Source of the DNA: Deltaproteobacteria bacterium
GTDB lineage: Bacteria; Bdellovibrionota; UBA1018; UBA923
Assembly (NCBI GenBank): GCA_016186905.1
Contig: JACPKS010000077.1
Location: forward strand, 1-43,589
Direction: 5' to 3'
DNA: 43,589 nt
Shown one piece after another: positions 8,006 through 16,093 of this stretch; position 1 is the first letter of the stretch, and every line of letters starts with the position of its first letter. The notes beneath the pieces were generated by a model. That model did not search any database, was not told the origin of the DNA, and saw only the letters and a program-made list of their open reading frames with translations. Both the position numbers and the translations under genes were made by a program.

Positions 8006-9685
8006 GAAATTGGCCGTAAGTAATCGAAATCCTTGTGAAGGGGTCAAGCACCCCTTTTCAAGTGTATCGAACCCTCGCTCCTTGGAGCCATGGGGTTCGA
8101 TGCCTTTGAAATTGGAAAACGGGGGCTGCGATAAATTCGCAGCCCCTTTTTTATTGGAAACCAAACGATCAAAATTCGTCGCCAATCCGCCATTCAAAAG
8201 CAACCGGCCTGACAGCGCGTAAAGATTCCGTCCGCCGATCGCTTTTCCCTTCGGCAGAACTCTCACTTTTCGAGGAAACAGCTTCCGAATCGCGGGAAAA
8301 CAGTCCATCGGACGTTCCGCGATCGCGTTGGCCATCGTTTCCATCCGAGCACGGATCTCGTCCTTCGTGATCCCCGTCATCTTTGGCTGAACGCGCCGGA
8401 GGGAGTGGATCTCGCTCGTCAGGCGAGCCTTGCGTACCTCCCGGTTCTTGATCTCGGCATTGATACTCTCGGAGCCTGCACCTCGAATCACGAACGCGAT
8501 CAGATTTTTGAGTTCAGATTCCAGGAGCCCAAGCTCGTCTTCGATTTGCTGAAGCCGAGCCGGAATCCCTTGGGTCTTGACTCGAATTGCCCTCTCGTAG
8601 TGTTTAAACGCAGCGTCAATTACTTCGACATTTGGAGTCAGATTTGTTTTCAGGATGTCGATCAGCATCTTTTCGATGTGGTCCATCTTGTACATCATCC
8701 GATTTTCACAGATGCCTTGCCGATGGGCGCTGACGCAGCCGTAGTAACCGCCCCGACGGCCACTGAGCAGCAAAAGGTTCGACGCGCAAACACCGCATTC
8801 CAGGATACCGGAGAAAGGATGTTCAGGAAGGACCGACTTCTTATCGTACCGGCGGCCTCGCTTGCGATGGTCCGCCGGGTCCTTTTGGTTTTCTTCAAAC
8901 TTTTTCTGAACACGGTCCCACACATCCTGCTCAACGATGCGCAAATCCTCGCGCGTCTGCTTTCCCTCCATATGACTGACCCAATCCGTGATGGGACGCG
9001 CTTTTGAGCATCGAAGCTTTGTTTCCGGATGCAGTCCAATCTTGGTTTTTTTCCACTTCCAAATCCCTATGTACTTCTCGTTTTTCAAAATGTGCTGCAC
9101 GCCCCGAGGCGACCATACCGGAGCCTTTCCGGCCTTGGCATATTGCAGTCCCGGAGATGGGGTCCTTTCCTCATTCAGGGCCTTCGCGATTCGAATGAAC
9201 CCGAGGCCCAAATCATACATCGAGAAAATCCGGCGTACCGTCTGTGCTTCGACCTCATTGATCACGATTTTGAAATGCGATGGGAAAGGACGCCCCTTGG
9301 CGTTCTCAAATTTCGTCGCTTCGGAGTCATATCCGTAGGGGTGATCGCCGCAGGAGAATCCTGCCAAGGCCCGAATCTCCATCCCGCGAATCACACGCTC
9401 GGCATGAATGTCGTTTGTGAAGTCGTTCACCATGCCCTTCACGGTGAAGAACGTCTTGGCACTGACATCCTCGCTGCTGATGCCGTCGCAAATGGAGATC
9501 AGCTCCACCTCATACCATCGGAGCATTTCGTAAAGACTCAGAAGATTACCCAAGGAGCGAGTCAGCCTGGACAGATCGTCCACGATCAACCGCAATTGCA
9601 CCGGCGTGCGCGATCGCTTTCCTTTCCGTGACTTCTGCCACCGCCTGAATTCCGCTTTCACTTCTTCGATTGATGGTTTCTTCAT
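7994..9685 (-). CDS. large serine recombinase lacking the catalytic serine segment (563 aa)
   Basis: A large serine recombinase with the second half of the resolvase domain (VDDLSRLTRSL, ICDGIS), the recombinase domain (GDHPYGYDS; ILKNEKYIGIWKWKK), the zinc ribbon (CGVC..YYGC) and a coiled coil. The family normally has about 60 residues before VDDLSR containing Y-x-R-V-S with the nucleophilic serine. Here the frame starts with 32 residues (MKKPSIEEVKAEFRRWQ...) that resemble the N-terminus of small insertion-sequence accessory proteins, behind a strong ribosome binding site (AAGGAGG, 8-9 bases from the ATG). So it looks like an in-frame chimera and is probably inactive. The last ~50 codons run through hairpin-rich DNA (8005-8146), so the natural stop may also be lost. 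Confidence 0.75.
   Translation of the reverse strand: MKKPSIEEVKAEFRRWQKSRKGKRSRTPVQLRLIVDDLSRLTRSLGNLLSLYEMLRWYEVELISICDGISSEDVSAKTFFTVKGMVNDFTNDIHAERVIRGMEIRALAGFSCGDHPYGYDSEATKFENAKGRPFPSHFKIVINEVEAQTVRRIFSMYDLGLGFIRIAKALNEERTPSPGLQYAKAGKAPVWSPRGVQHILKNEKYIGIWKWKKTKIGLHPETKLRCSKARPITDWVSHMEGKQTREDLRIVEQDVWDRVQKKFEENQKDPADHRKRGRRYDKKSVLPEHPFSGILECGVCASNLLLLSGRRGGYYGCVSAHRQGICENRMMYKMDHIEKMLIDILKTNLTPNVEVIDAAFKHYERAIRVKTQGIPARLQQIEDELGLLESELKNLIAFVIRGAGSESINAEIKNREVRKARLTSEIHSLRRVQPKMTGITKDEIRARMETMANAIAERPMDCFPAIRKLFPRKVRVLPKGKAIGGRNLYALSGRLLLNGGLATNFDRLVSNKKGAANLSQPPFSNFKGIEPHGSKERGFDTLEKGCLTPSQGFRLLTANFFLL
8038..8100. repeat. two nested inverted repeats, possible attachment-site structure
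   Basis: AAGGGGT-CAAGC-ACCCCTT occupies 8038-8056. A larger nested palindrome occupies 8067-8100, with outer arms TCGAACCC and GGGTTCGA and inner arms GCTCC and GGAGC around a TT. Both sit inside the last codons of the minus-strand recombinase frame. The GGTTCGA outer arm resembles a tRNA T-loop, but no tRNA can be folded here. Such structured DNA beside a serine recombinase gene fits an attachment site or element end. That is inference. Confidence 0.55.
8122..8152 (+). terminator. intrinsic terminator, plus strand
   Basis: A perfect 10-base-pair stem (GGGGCTGCGA / TCGCAGCCCC) with a 5-base loop TAAAT is followed directly by six T. It is the only textbook intrinsic terminator in the window. 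Read on the plus strand it lies 209 bases after the stop of the HEPN-like/GNAT gene and would end that operon's transcript. It lies within the open frame of the convergent recombinase, supporting the view that this frame's tail is not natural coding sequence. Confidence 0.65.
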
Positions 9686-9712
9686 GCTCCGATCCTCCTT
9701 AGGATCAGTGCA

Positions 9713-9973
9713 TCACGCCGCCCTACGTCCAGCCAAATATCCGTGCCGGAAACTCACGCCCACATAGGTCACGCGGCTGAAATTGAGTCCGAGTAGTTCC
9801 GCGCAGAACGGATCATCTGTCCTGTCAAGAATTGGTGTCACCCCAATCATCAAGAGGTGTTCCGCGCGTTGAGCAACTTGGATCGCCTTTTTTCGGATAG
9901 CGAGTAAATCGTGTCCATTTTTTCTGGGCAAGATCACGGAGGCGAGCCTACACAGCGAACGAGCGTGATGCAA
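9713..9973 (-). CDS. hypothetical small protein upstream of the recombinase (up to 86 aa)
   Basis: An open frame ending in ...NFSRVTYVGVSFRHGYLAGRRAA and a TGA that lies 27 bases before the recombinase ATG, in the same reading frame. The middle (DLLAIRKKAIQVAQRAEHLL) is helical; the first 20 residues look non-coding, so the real start is uncertain. I do not recognise the family. YVGVS looks faintly like the resolvase Y-x-R-V-S and is about 61 codons before the recombinase DLSRL, near the spacing seen in intact enzymes. But it lacks the Arg and following Gln, so I do not call it the missing catalytic domain. Confidence 0.35.
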   Translation of the reverse strand: MHHARSLCRLASVILPRKNGHDLLAIRKKAIQVAQRAEHLLMIGVTPILDRTDDPFCAELLGLNFSRVTYVGVSFRHGYLAGRRAA

Positions 9974-9987
9974 GTGAGCGCAGTAGG

Positions 9988-10413
9988 TCAGCTTCCGAGG
10001 TCTATTTCGAACTCGATGGCTTGGAGGTCGAAGAGGTTTGGGATGATTCCGGCCCGAGCCGGTACGGGTACAATGACCCGGGCGAGGTCGCGCACGAAAT
10101 GGTTGAACAGGCGCTTGAGCCGTTTTGGGCGGGGATGAAACGGCATCAGGAGCGTGGCATGGAGACCGACGCCATGCGGCTCTGTATAGGAATTCTTGAG
10201 GGGATCGAGCAGTATCGGTCTGAGTCCGCCTCCGAGTTCAAAGACTGGGCCGACGATTCGCCCGAGACCTTGTTCTACGCCACTCTCGATCGCTGGATAA
10301 AAGGCTGCAAGGCCCCAAAAAAGAGCCTCCAGGAAATGAAGGCGTACCTCGCGGACAGTTACGCCGAGCTGGAAGCCAAGGTCACAAGTCACTTCAACCG
10401 GGCTTGCCGTTGA
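9988..10413 (+). pseudogene. C-terminal part of a conserved hypothetical protein, 5' truncated
   Basis: Protein-like sequence begins at about 9988 (SASEVYFELDGLEVEEVWDDSG) and runs to the stop at 10411-10413. The first usable in-frame start, TTG at 10021, cuts through this conserved-looking segment, so the 5' end appears lost at the island boundary. The remaining ~140 residues are acidic and helical (GYNDPGEVAHEMVEQALEPF, FKDWADDSPETLF). By memory it resembles proteins encoded near SNF2/SWIM genes, but I cannot name the family. It may once have belonged to the SNF2-SWIM operon, now 7 kb away. A 12-base direct repeat (CGGAGGCGAGCC) occurs at 9937-9948 and 10450-10461, flanking the fragment. 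Confidence 0.55.
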
Positions 10414-10485
10414 AATAGCGGGCGCCAGTCCCCGTTCTCTTGATGGTCGCGGAGGCGAGCCGCAGGATGAGATTAGATCGGAGTT

Positions 10486-10517
10486 GACTCCGGTTTACTA
10501 TCGAGTAAACTGGAGTC
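10486..10517. promoter_or_regulatory. 32-base palindrome directly before the ATPase ATG
   Basis: GACTCCGGTTTACT-ATCG-AGTAAACTGGAGTC is an inverted repeat with 14-base arms and a single mismatch, ending at the base before the ATG at 10518. It contains TTTACT/AGTAAA half-sites and occupies the ribosome binding region, as GGAG of the right arm lies 4 bases before the start. It could be an operator, or an mRNA hairpin that hides the start. Its symmetry and position suggest autoregulation or regulation by a dimeric protein. Confidence 0.6.
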
Positions 10518-11657
10518 ATGTCTGGTTTAATCGAGCCACGCTATCTCACGAGCCACATCCAGTCCGATCTGCGGGAAAAAATGGTTTTTCTCGGAGGCCC
10601 CAGGCAGGTGGGGAAAACGACCCTTGCGCAGTCGCTGATCAGGGATTACCGCGATCAGCACCCCGCCTATCTGACCTGGGACAACCTCGCCCACCAGAAA
10701 AGAATCCGGGAGCAGCTATGGCCGAGCACCGAGAAACTCATCGTGCTCGACGAGATCCACAAATTCAAGGCGTGGAGGACGCTGATCAAGGGTTTCTACG
10801 ACACGCTGAAGAACACGCACTCGTTCCTGATCACCGGATCAGCGCGGCTGGACCACTTCCGCAAGGGAGGGGATTCCCTGCTCGGCCGCTACCACTACTA
10901 CAGGCTGCATCCGTTCTCTTTGGCGGAAGTGGGGCACTCCAGGTCGAATTTGGAAAGTCTGTTCAAGTTCGGTGGTTTTCCCGAGCCGTTTCTCAAGCAA
11001 TCCGAAAGGGCGCTCAGGCGCTGGCACATGGAGCGGCTGCACCGTCTCGTGCGCATCGACCTTCGCGATCTGGAGCACGTGCAGGACCTCGACAAGGTGG
11101 GCGTTCTCGCCGAAGAGCTTCCCAGGAGGGTGGGTTCTCCGCTTTCGACCCAATCGTTGGCAAACGATTTATCCGTTGATTTCAAGACCGTGAAGCGTTG
11201 GATCTCGATCCTGGATTCGCTGTATTACTGCTTTCAGATTCCGCCGCTTGGAGCGCCAAAGATCAAGGCCGTGAAAAAAGAGCAAAAACTCTACCTTTGG
11301 GACTGGAGCCAGGTCGAGGACGCGGGAGCGCGCTTTGAGAATATGGTGGCGTGTCACCTGCTGAAATTCTGCCACTTCCATCAGGACGTCGATGGCCGTC
11401 GCATGGAGCTCCGCTATCTGCGCGACATCAACAAGCGGGAAGTCGATTTTGTCGTTGTGCGAGACAAATCGCCCCTGTTCGCCGTGGAGTGCAAGCTTTC
11501 CGAAAGGGAAACGCCGATGCAGTTGCGGTATTTTTCAGAGCGCACGAGCATTCCCAAATTCTACCAGGTGCATATGGGCGACACCCACAAGCAGGTCAGC
11601 GACAGAATTTCGGTGCTGCCGTTTCTCAAGTTCAGCGAGATCGCGCGGCTTCTCTGA
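10518..11657 (+). CDS. AAA_14/DUF4143 family ATPase
   Basis: A 379-residue P-loop ATPase of the AAA_14 plus DUF4143 type. Walker A is GGPRQVGKTT (26-35), Walker B is LIVLDEIH (74-81), and sensor 1 is LITGSARL (104-111). A winged-helix-like segment lies at about 215-240. The C-terminal DUF4143 domain has the restriction-endonuclease-like REVDFVV...VECKLSE signature (about 306-325). The family is widespread, often laterally transferred, and its function is unknown; links to defence or toxin-antitoxin behaviour have been proposed. It stands alone between the recombinase island and a convergent secreted-protein gene. The palindrome ending at its ATG is the only visible control element. Confidence 0.88.
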   Translation: MSGLIEPRYLTSHIQSDLREKMVFLGGPRQVGKTTLAQSLIRDYRDQHPAYLTWDNLAHQKRIREQLWPSTEKLIVLDEIHKFKAWRTLIKGFYDTLKNTHSFLITGSARLDHFRKGGDSLLGRYHYYRLHPFSLAEVGHSRSNLESLFKFGGFPEPFLKQSERALRRWHMERLHRLVRIDLRDLEHVQDLDKVGVLAEELPRRVGSPLSTQSLANDLSVDFKTVKRWISILDSLYYCFQIPPLGAPKIKAVKKEQKLYLWDWSQVEDAGARFENMVACHLLKFCHFHQDVDGRRMELRYLRDINKREVDFVVVRDKSPLFAVECKLSERETPMQLRYFSERTSIPKFYQVHMGDTHKQVSDRISVLPFLKFSEIARLL

Positions 11658-11701
11658 GGGCGGATCCCCCTAACAAACCGCTGTCCCATGCTGTCTGAAA
11701 C

Positions 11702-14143
11702 CTACTTGTAGTGTCTCCATTTCGTCGAGATCGCCGGCGCGAACCTCTGGAGCGCTCTTAAGTAATGCTTGTCCAAGCCGCGGATCCGGGTCGGGCCGCG
11801 ATTGTTCACTTTCTTCGCCAGCATCAGGGCGAGCTGAGTGTAGTAGCGATCAACCTGATCGCTGACTTCACCGGCAGCCTTGCCATTGCCATAGGCCGTC
11901 TGAAGGTCACTGACGATCGTGCGATCCACGTCGCTCTGGCGTCTCCACTTGATGATGCCGTTGGCCAGCGCCGAGTTGACTCTCTCGTCGATCATTCCTA
12001 TGACCGAAGCGATCCTGTCGCCGATGTTCTGACCTCCGGTGTTACTCGCCTTTCCGGTGACAAGGGCATGGAAGTACGTCGCAAGCAGGGCGTCGGGAGC
12101 CGCATTTACCGTAGCGGTAAACCGTGACTTTTGAACCACCCGGCCGGCAAGCTTCACCTGAACGTCTCCGGATACCGACCTTGAGGTGATCAGCTGGATC
12201 GGATCAAGCTGATTCGTGCTCAGCCCGACCGGCAGCGTTCCCTTCGGGGGAACTTTTTCAACCGTTTTTTCCACGGTGACGCCGCCCGCGCCGTCCAAGG
12301 TCATCTGAACGGACGGGAACGCGGGAGCCTCAACGTTCGACGGGTTCACGAGCTGCACCTGCACGGCGAGATTTCCGGAAATCGGATCGACCGAGGCGTC
12401 GACTCTACCGATTTCAGCGTAATCGCCAAGCACCAATGAAGCGCCCTTAGCCGTGGTGAGCGAGCTTTTGATCTCAGCCAGGTCACTCGGATTGTTCACC
12501 ATGAAGTTCGTGGAGATCCGGTCTCTGGCGTATCGATTCGTCGTGATCTGCCCCAACACCGGCGTCTGGCCCTTCACGCGTTCGAGCATGCCCGGAGCGA
12601 GGATGAATCCGCCCGCGCTCGCAAGCACGTCCGAGGAGTTCGCGAGGCTGAGCGTAATCGGCCGTGATACTTCCCCAAGGTTCGTAAGATCGTAGTACGC
12701 CTTCAGCTCCTCGCCGGCTCTGAAGATATCGTCATCCGTAGCTCCGAGGATCTGGGCGTCATTAAGATCGACAACCGGATTAGCCGCGAAGATCGCGATC
12801 AGGCGATCAAAGCTCAGCTTATAGAGGTGCTTGATCTGCTCCGCGAATTTGGACGCGGAGTTCGCCTTATAGACGCTGTTGTACGCGGTTCTTTGCGCGG
12901 TCTGACGGGCAACCTCCTCGCCGATCAACTGACCGACCAGTTTCGAGGTTCCGTACTTCGCAAAGCCTTCTTCGTGGTACTTCAACGAAGCGTACTGGCG
13001 CGCGTAGTAAACGTTGTACGAGTCGACGAAACCTTTTCGGTAGACCGCCTGCAACGCTTTTACGTCGTTGGCATCCAGCGGCACGCGCCGAAGCTCGTCT
13101 TTGTAACCGACGACCACGTCGACCATGACCGTTTCGTAAACCGGCTGGCCATTGACGATAATGGGGTTTCCGTTCGCATCCCTCTTGGGAATCGGATTGC
13201 CGTTCGCGTCTCTCTTGATTTGTTCCTGTTTTTGAACGATCGGCACTTTAACCGTGATGTTTTTTTCGAGATTCGCGATGCCTTTGTAATTCTGATAAAG
13301 ATCGAGATTGTTTTCTTCGTTGACGAAGTAATCCCACGTCCAGTCGCCGTTTTTCCAGCCGTACGTCTGATACTGGTAGTCCCGCTCAGCCTTGAAGTAG
13401 TCCCAGATGGTCAGCTGTGGCATCGAGTGGCGTCCGAAGATCGTTTGCTGTACGTCGCACATGTTTACCGTGTACTGAGGCGACATCCCGTAGATCTTGG
13501 CCGCGGCGATACGGTACTCGAACTTGGTTTGCGCGTTGATCCATCCCGCGTTTGTCGGACCCGTGAAATCAACCGGCGTCGAGGTATTGCCGTGTTGAAG
13601 ATCGTACTCATACCCGTCTTCAAATCCCATGAACGTAACGGTCGGCCATTTATAAGACTTGTCGGGAAGAACCTGGTTTCCAGCGCTGTCCTTTACGCCG
13701 ACCACCTGGCGGTAACGTCCGACAATCTGGTCCGCGGATTCGGTTTTGGCTTCGGCTTTTGCCTTTTCAGACGCTCTGGTCAGAGCCGAATTCAAGGTCG
13801 CGTTCTGAATGTAATCCTGGGCGGCCTTAAGCATTTCCGCCGTGGGATTTTTGGCCATATAGAAGCCGTCCCAGATGCCTTGATACCAGCCGTCGATGCA
13901 ACCCATGTATTTACCGGCGGCGGTCGCGTATTTTTCAGCCATGTAGCGGGCGGAAGCCACGCCGTCGGAGCAGGCCTTGTAGGAGTGTTCATTGCCGGTG
14001 TTCGTCTGGCTCTGGCAGATCGTGCCTTGAATATTTCCAGGCGGATTCCAGACGGCGTTCAGGTCACCAACGGTGCCCGAATATTGTGCCTGTGCCATTG
14101 AAGACACTGAAAGTGCCAAAAGGAAAAACGACTTCTTCTTCAT
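11702..14143 (-). CDS. large secreted protein of unknown function (813 aa)
   Basis: A complete 813-residue protein with a clear signal peptide (MKKKSFFLLALSVSSMAQA, cleavage after AQA). The mature part is soluble and rich in Tyr, Asn and Gln. The N-terminal third has scattered Cys (ICQSQ, KACSD, MGCID, NMCDV) and Tyr/Trp-rich stretches. At about residues 315-335 there are two copies of RDANGNPI. The C-terminal half looks beta-rich, then helical near the end. No family is recognised. It is monocistronic, and TTGACA at 14196-14201 (minus strand) followed 17 bases on by TTACTC is a weak promoter candidate; AGGAG lies 11 bases before the ATG. Probably periplasmic or surface located. The long plus-strand open frame over its 5' part (12827-14101) is its shadow. 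Confidence 0.8.
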   Translation of the reverse strand: MKKKSFFLLALSVSSMAQAQYSGTVGDLNAVWNPPGNIQGTICQSQTNTGNEHSYKACSDGVASARYMAEKYATAAGKYMGCIDGWYQGIWDGFYMAKNPTAEMLKAAQDYIQNATLNSALTRASEKAKAEAKTESADQIVGRYRQVVGVKDSAGNQVLPDKSYKWPTVTFMGFEDGYEYDLQHGNTSTPVDFTGPTNAGWINAQTKFEYRIAAAKIYGMSPQYTVNMCDVQQTIFGRHSMPQLTIWDYFKAERDYQYQTYGWKNGDWTWDYFVNEENNLDLYQNYKGIANLEKNITVKVPIVQKQEQIKRDANGNPIPKRDANGNPIIVNGQPVYETVMVDVVVGYKDELRRVPLDANDVKALQAVYRKGFVDSYNVYYARQYASLKYHEEGFAKYGTSKLVGQLIGEEVARQTAQRTAYNSVYKANSASKFAEQIKHLYKLSFDRLIAIFAANPVVDLNDAQILGATDDDIFRAGEELKAYYDLTNLGEVSRPITLSLANSSDVLASAGGFILAPGMLERVKGQTPVLGQITTNRYARDRISTNFMVNNPSDLAEIKSSLTTAKGASLVLGDYAEIGRVDASVDPISGNLAVQVQLVNPSNVEAPAFPSVQMTLDGAGGVTVEKTVEKVPPKGTLPVGLSTNQLDPIQLITSRSVSGDVQVKLAGRVVQKSRFTATVNAAPDALLATYFHALVTGKASNTGGQNIGDRIASVIGMIDERVNSALANGIIKWRRQSDVDRTIVSDLQTAYGNGKAAGEVSDQVDRYYTQLALMLAKKVNNRGPTRIRGLDKHYLRALQRFAPAISTKWRHYK

Positions 14144-14293
14144 GTGCGGTTAAGCTCCTATAATGACGCGCTGAGTAACATTAATTAGTGCATCTTGTCA
14201 ATACAAATAAAATCAAGAGCATCTCTACGAAATCAATCCTCGCGTTGCACAAATCTTTACTACGGTTGCGTTGCGGGTTGTAAAATGGAGATC

Positions 14294-15538
14294 ATGACGA
14301 CTTCCTGGTCCAAGCATGCCGACATCTCCATTGCGATCCTCGCGGGGGCCTGGATCCCGCTGCGCATCGTTTTTTTCGACGACGCGGCCATCCTCGACCC
14401 GCTCTTCGAGCTTCTTTTCATCGGGCTTTGCACCGTCGTCGCCACGCTGAAAGTCATAAACCTCCCGCGAAAAACAAGCGCGACCATCGCGCGCGCGATC
14501 GCGCTGGAGGTCATCGTGGCGCTTCCTCTGGTCACCATCAGCAAGTCCAGTCTTGGCGCGCCTTCCGAGCTATTTCTCCTGGTGAAAATGATCGCGCTTC
14601 CCCGGCTCCTGCGGATCCGCGACGTTTTTATCTCGATGGATACGCTGTATCCCGTGCTTTCGCGGCTTTTGCCCATCGCGATCTTCACGCCGATGCTGAT
14701 CCACATCCTCTCCTGCGGCTGGATATTCATGGGCAGCGGCACCGCCCCCCACGAAGGAGGACGGCTGACCGAGTACAGCCGGGCCGTCTACTGGACGATC
14801 ACCACCCTGTGCACGGTGGGATACGGCGACATCACGCCGAAAAACTCCGCCCAGATGGGGTACGCCTGCGTCGTCATGATCGTCGGCGTGACGTTTTTCG
14901 GCTACGTCGTCAGCAACGTGGCTTCGCTGCTCGCGCGCCTGGACGCCGCGAAAGAGCACCATTTAGCCACGCTCGACCGCGTAGAGACGTTCATGAGCTA
15001 CAACCGCGTTCCGCACGCGCTGAAGTCGGACGTCCGGGCCTTTTACCGGTATCTCTGGGAGAGCCGCCAGGGATACGACGACCATTCCGTGCTCGAAAGC
15101 CTCCCGCCGAAGCTGCGCTCCGAAATCGCCCTGTCGCTCAACGCCGAGATCATCAACAAGGTTCCGCTCCTGAAGGGTGCGGCGCCTGAGCTTTTGCGCG
15201 ACGTCGTGCTCGAGCTGCAGCCGACCGTCGCCCTGCCCGGCGAAAAAATCTTACGTCTGGGCGAGATCGGCGACGCCATGTATTTCATTCAGCGCGGGGC
15301 CGTCGAGGTCATCTCGAAAACCGGCAAGCGGCTCGCCACGCTCTCGGACGGCGCCTTTTTCGGCGAGGCCGCGCTGCTCACGAGCAACCCGAGGAACGCC
15401 GGCGTCCGGGCGCTCACCTACTGCACGCTCCACATCCTGCGTCGAAGCGGCTTCGAGAAGGTGCTGAACCGGCATCCCGGCTTCCGGGATCACGTGCTCG
15501 AGGTCGCCCGCAACCGGCTGGGCGAAGATCAAGGGTAG
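14294..15538 (+). CDS. cyclic-nucleotide-gated potassium channel
   Basis: A 414-residue channel with a six-helix voltage-sensor-like transmembrane region. The S4-like helix carries few positive charges (PRLLRIRDV, about 103-111), and the K+ selectivity filter is TVGYGD (174-179). After S6 and a C-linker comes a cyclic-nucleotide-binding domain (about 290-405) with a phosphate-binding cassette FFGEAALLTSNPRNAGVRA (355-373) that keeps the Glu and Arg used to hold cAMP/cGMP. It therefore likely conducts K+ across the inner membrane in response to a cyclic nucleotide. ATG 14294 is chosen over TTG 14195 because GGAG lies 5-6 bases upstream and the extra 33 residues are not hydrophobic or conserved-looking. 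Confidence 0.92.
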   Translation: MTTSWSKHADISIAILAGAWIPLRIVFFDDAAILDPLFELLFIGLCTVVATLKVINLPRKTSATIARAIALEVIVALPLVTISKSSLGAPSELFLLVKMIALPRLLRIRDVFISMDTLYPVLSRLLPIAIFTPMLIHILSCGWIFMGSGTAPHEGGRLTEYSRAVYWTITTLCTVGYGDITPKNSAQMGYACVVMIVGVTFFGYVVSNVASLLARLDAAKEHHLATLDRVETFMSYNRVPHALKSDVRAFYRYLWESRQGYDDHSVLESLPPKLRSEIALSLNAEIINKVPLLKGAAPELLRDVVLELQPTVALPGEKILRLGEIGDAMYFIQRGAVEVISKTGKRLATLSDGAFFGEAALLTSNPRNAGVRALTYCTLHILRRSGFEKVLNRHPGFRDHVLEVARNRLGEDQG

Positions 15539-15557
15539 AAATTTCAATTTTCTATCC
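15533..15557. terminator. possible bidirectional terminator hairpin
   Basis: GGGTAGAAA-TTTCAAT-TTTCTATCC forms a 9-base-pair stem with one G-T pair, between two convergent genes (K+ channel and Fur-family regulator). It overlaps both gene ends. The A and T runs in the stem could serve both strands, but no separate T tail follows. Confidence 0.35.
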
Positions 15558-15989
15558 GGCGGAGCGCGGGCACTTCTTGCAGTTGCCGTAAAAAACCACG
15601 GAGAGGTTGGCCTTGTGGAAGCCATGAACCGCGGCGAGCGCGGTCTCGATCCTCCGGAACAAGGCGTCGCCGCCTTTATTGAGCTTCCCGCACGCCTTGC
15701 AGATGAAATAATGGTGCACCTCGCGGTCGAAGATGTATTGGAAGCGCTTCCCGACCCGCGGCAATTTGAGCTCGTGGAGGATCTCCAGCTTCTTGAAGAG
15801 TTCCAGGTTGCGGTAGACGCTGGAGCGATCCACGCCGGGCAGGTGTCTCTCGATGTACGCGTAAATCTCCGGCAGGCTGATCTGCGTGGCTTTGCGGTTG
15901 AGGATGAACTGCAGCAGCAGCCGTCTGGCGGGCGTGATCCGCAATTTCTGATGCCGCAGGATCGCGAGCAGGTCCTTGTGCCGTTTCAT
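15552..15989 (-). CDS. Fur-family metal-dependent transcriptional regulator
   Basis: A 145-residue Fur-family repressor. The winged helix has its recognition helix at DRSSVYRNLELF (54-65). The dimerisation domain holds the HHYFICKACGK motif (His92, His93, Cys97, Cys100) and a second pair, Cys137-x2-Cys140, which together form the structural zinc site of four cysteines. Fur, Zur and PerR cannot be told apart from this sequence. It is divergent from the hydrogenase-like operon that starts 168 bases away, so that operon is a plausible target. I could not find a convincing 7-1-7 Fur box between them. Confidence 0.88.
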   Translation of the reverse strand: MKRHKDLLAILRHQKLRITPARRLLLQFILNRKATQISLPEIYAYIERHLPGVDRSSVYRNLELFKKLEILHELKLPRVGKRFQYIFDREVHHYFICKACGKLNKGGDALFRRIETALAAVHGFHKANLSVVFYGNCKKCPRSAG

Positions 15990-16093
15990 CCTTTGCCGCG
16001 ATCAGTATAGACGACGCGCCGGCAGGAGTCAAAGAGCGGCGGTCCGCGTCCGCGCGAGCATAAGGCCGCCGCTTCTCCCGCATGATTTTGTTA

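Noticed and set aside
8067-8100. tRNA gene at the GGTTCGA sequence
   Set aside because: No acceptor, anticodon or D-arm pairing can be made; the bases form a simple nested palindrome instead.
9740-9770. YVGVS as the missing catalytic motif of the recombinase
   Set aside because: The Arg and following Gln of the resolvase signature are absent, 67 codons precede it, and a TGA separates it from the rest.
12827-14101. 424-codon plus-strand open frame
   Set aside because: It is the antisense shadow of the secreted 813-aa gene, which has a signal peptide and ribosome binding site; the plus frame is Arg/Val-rich with no recognisable feature.
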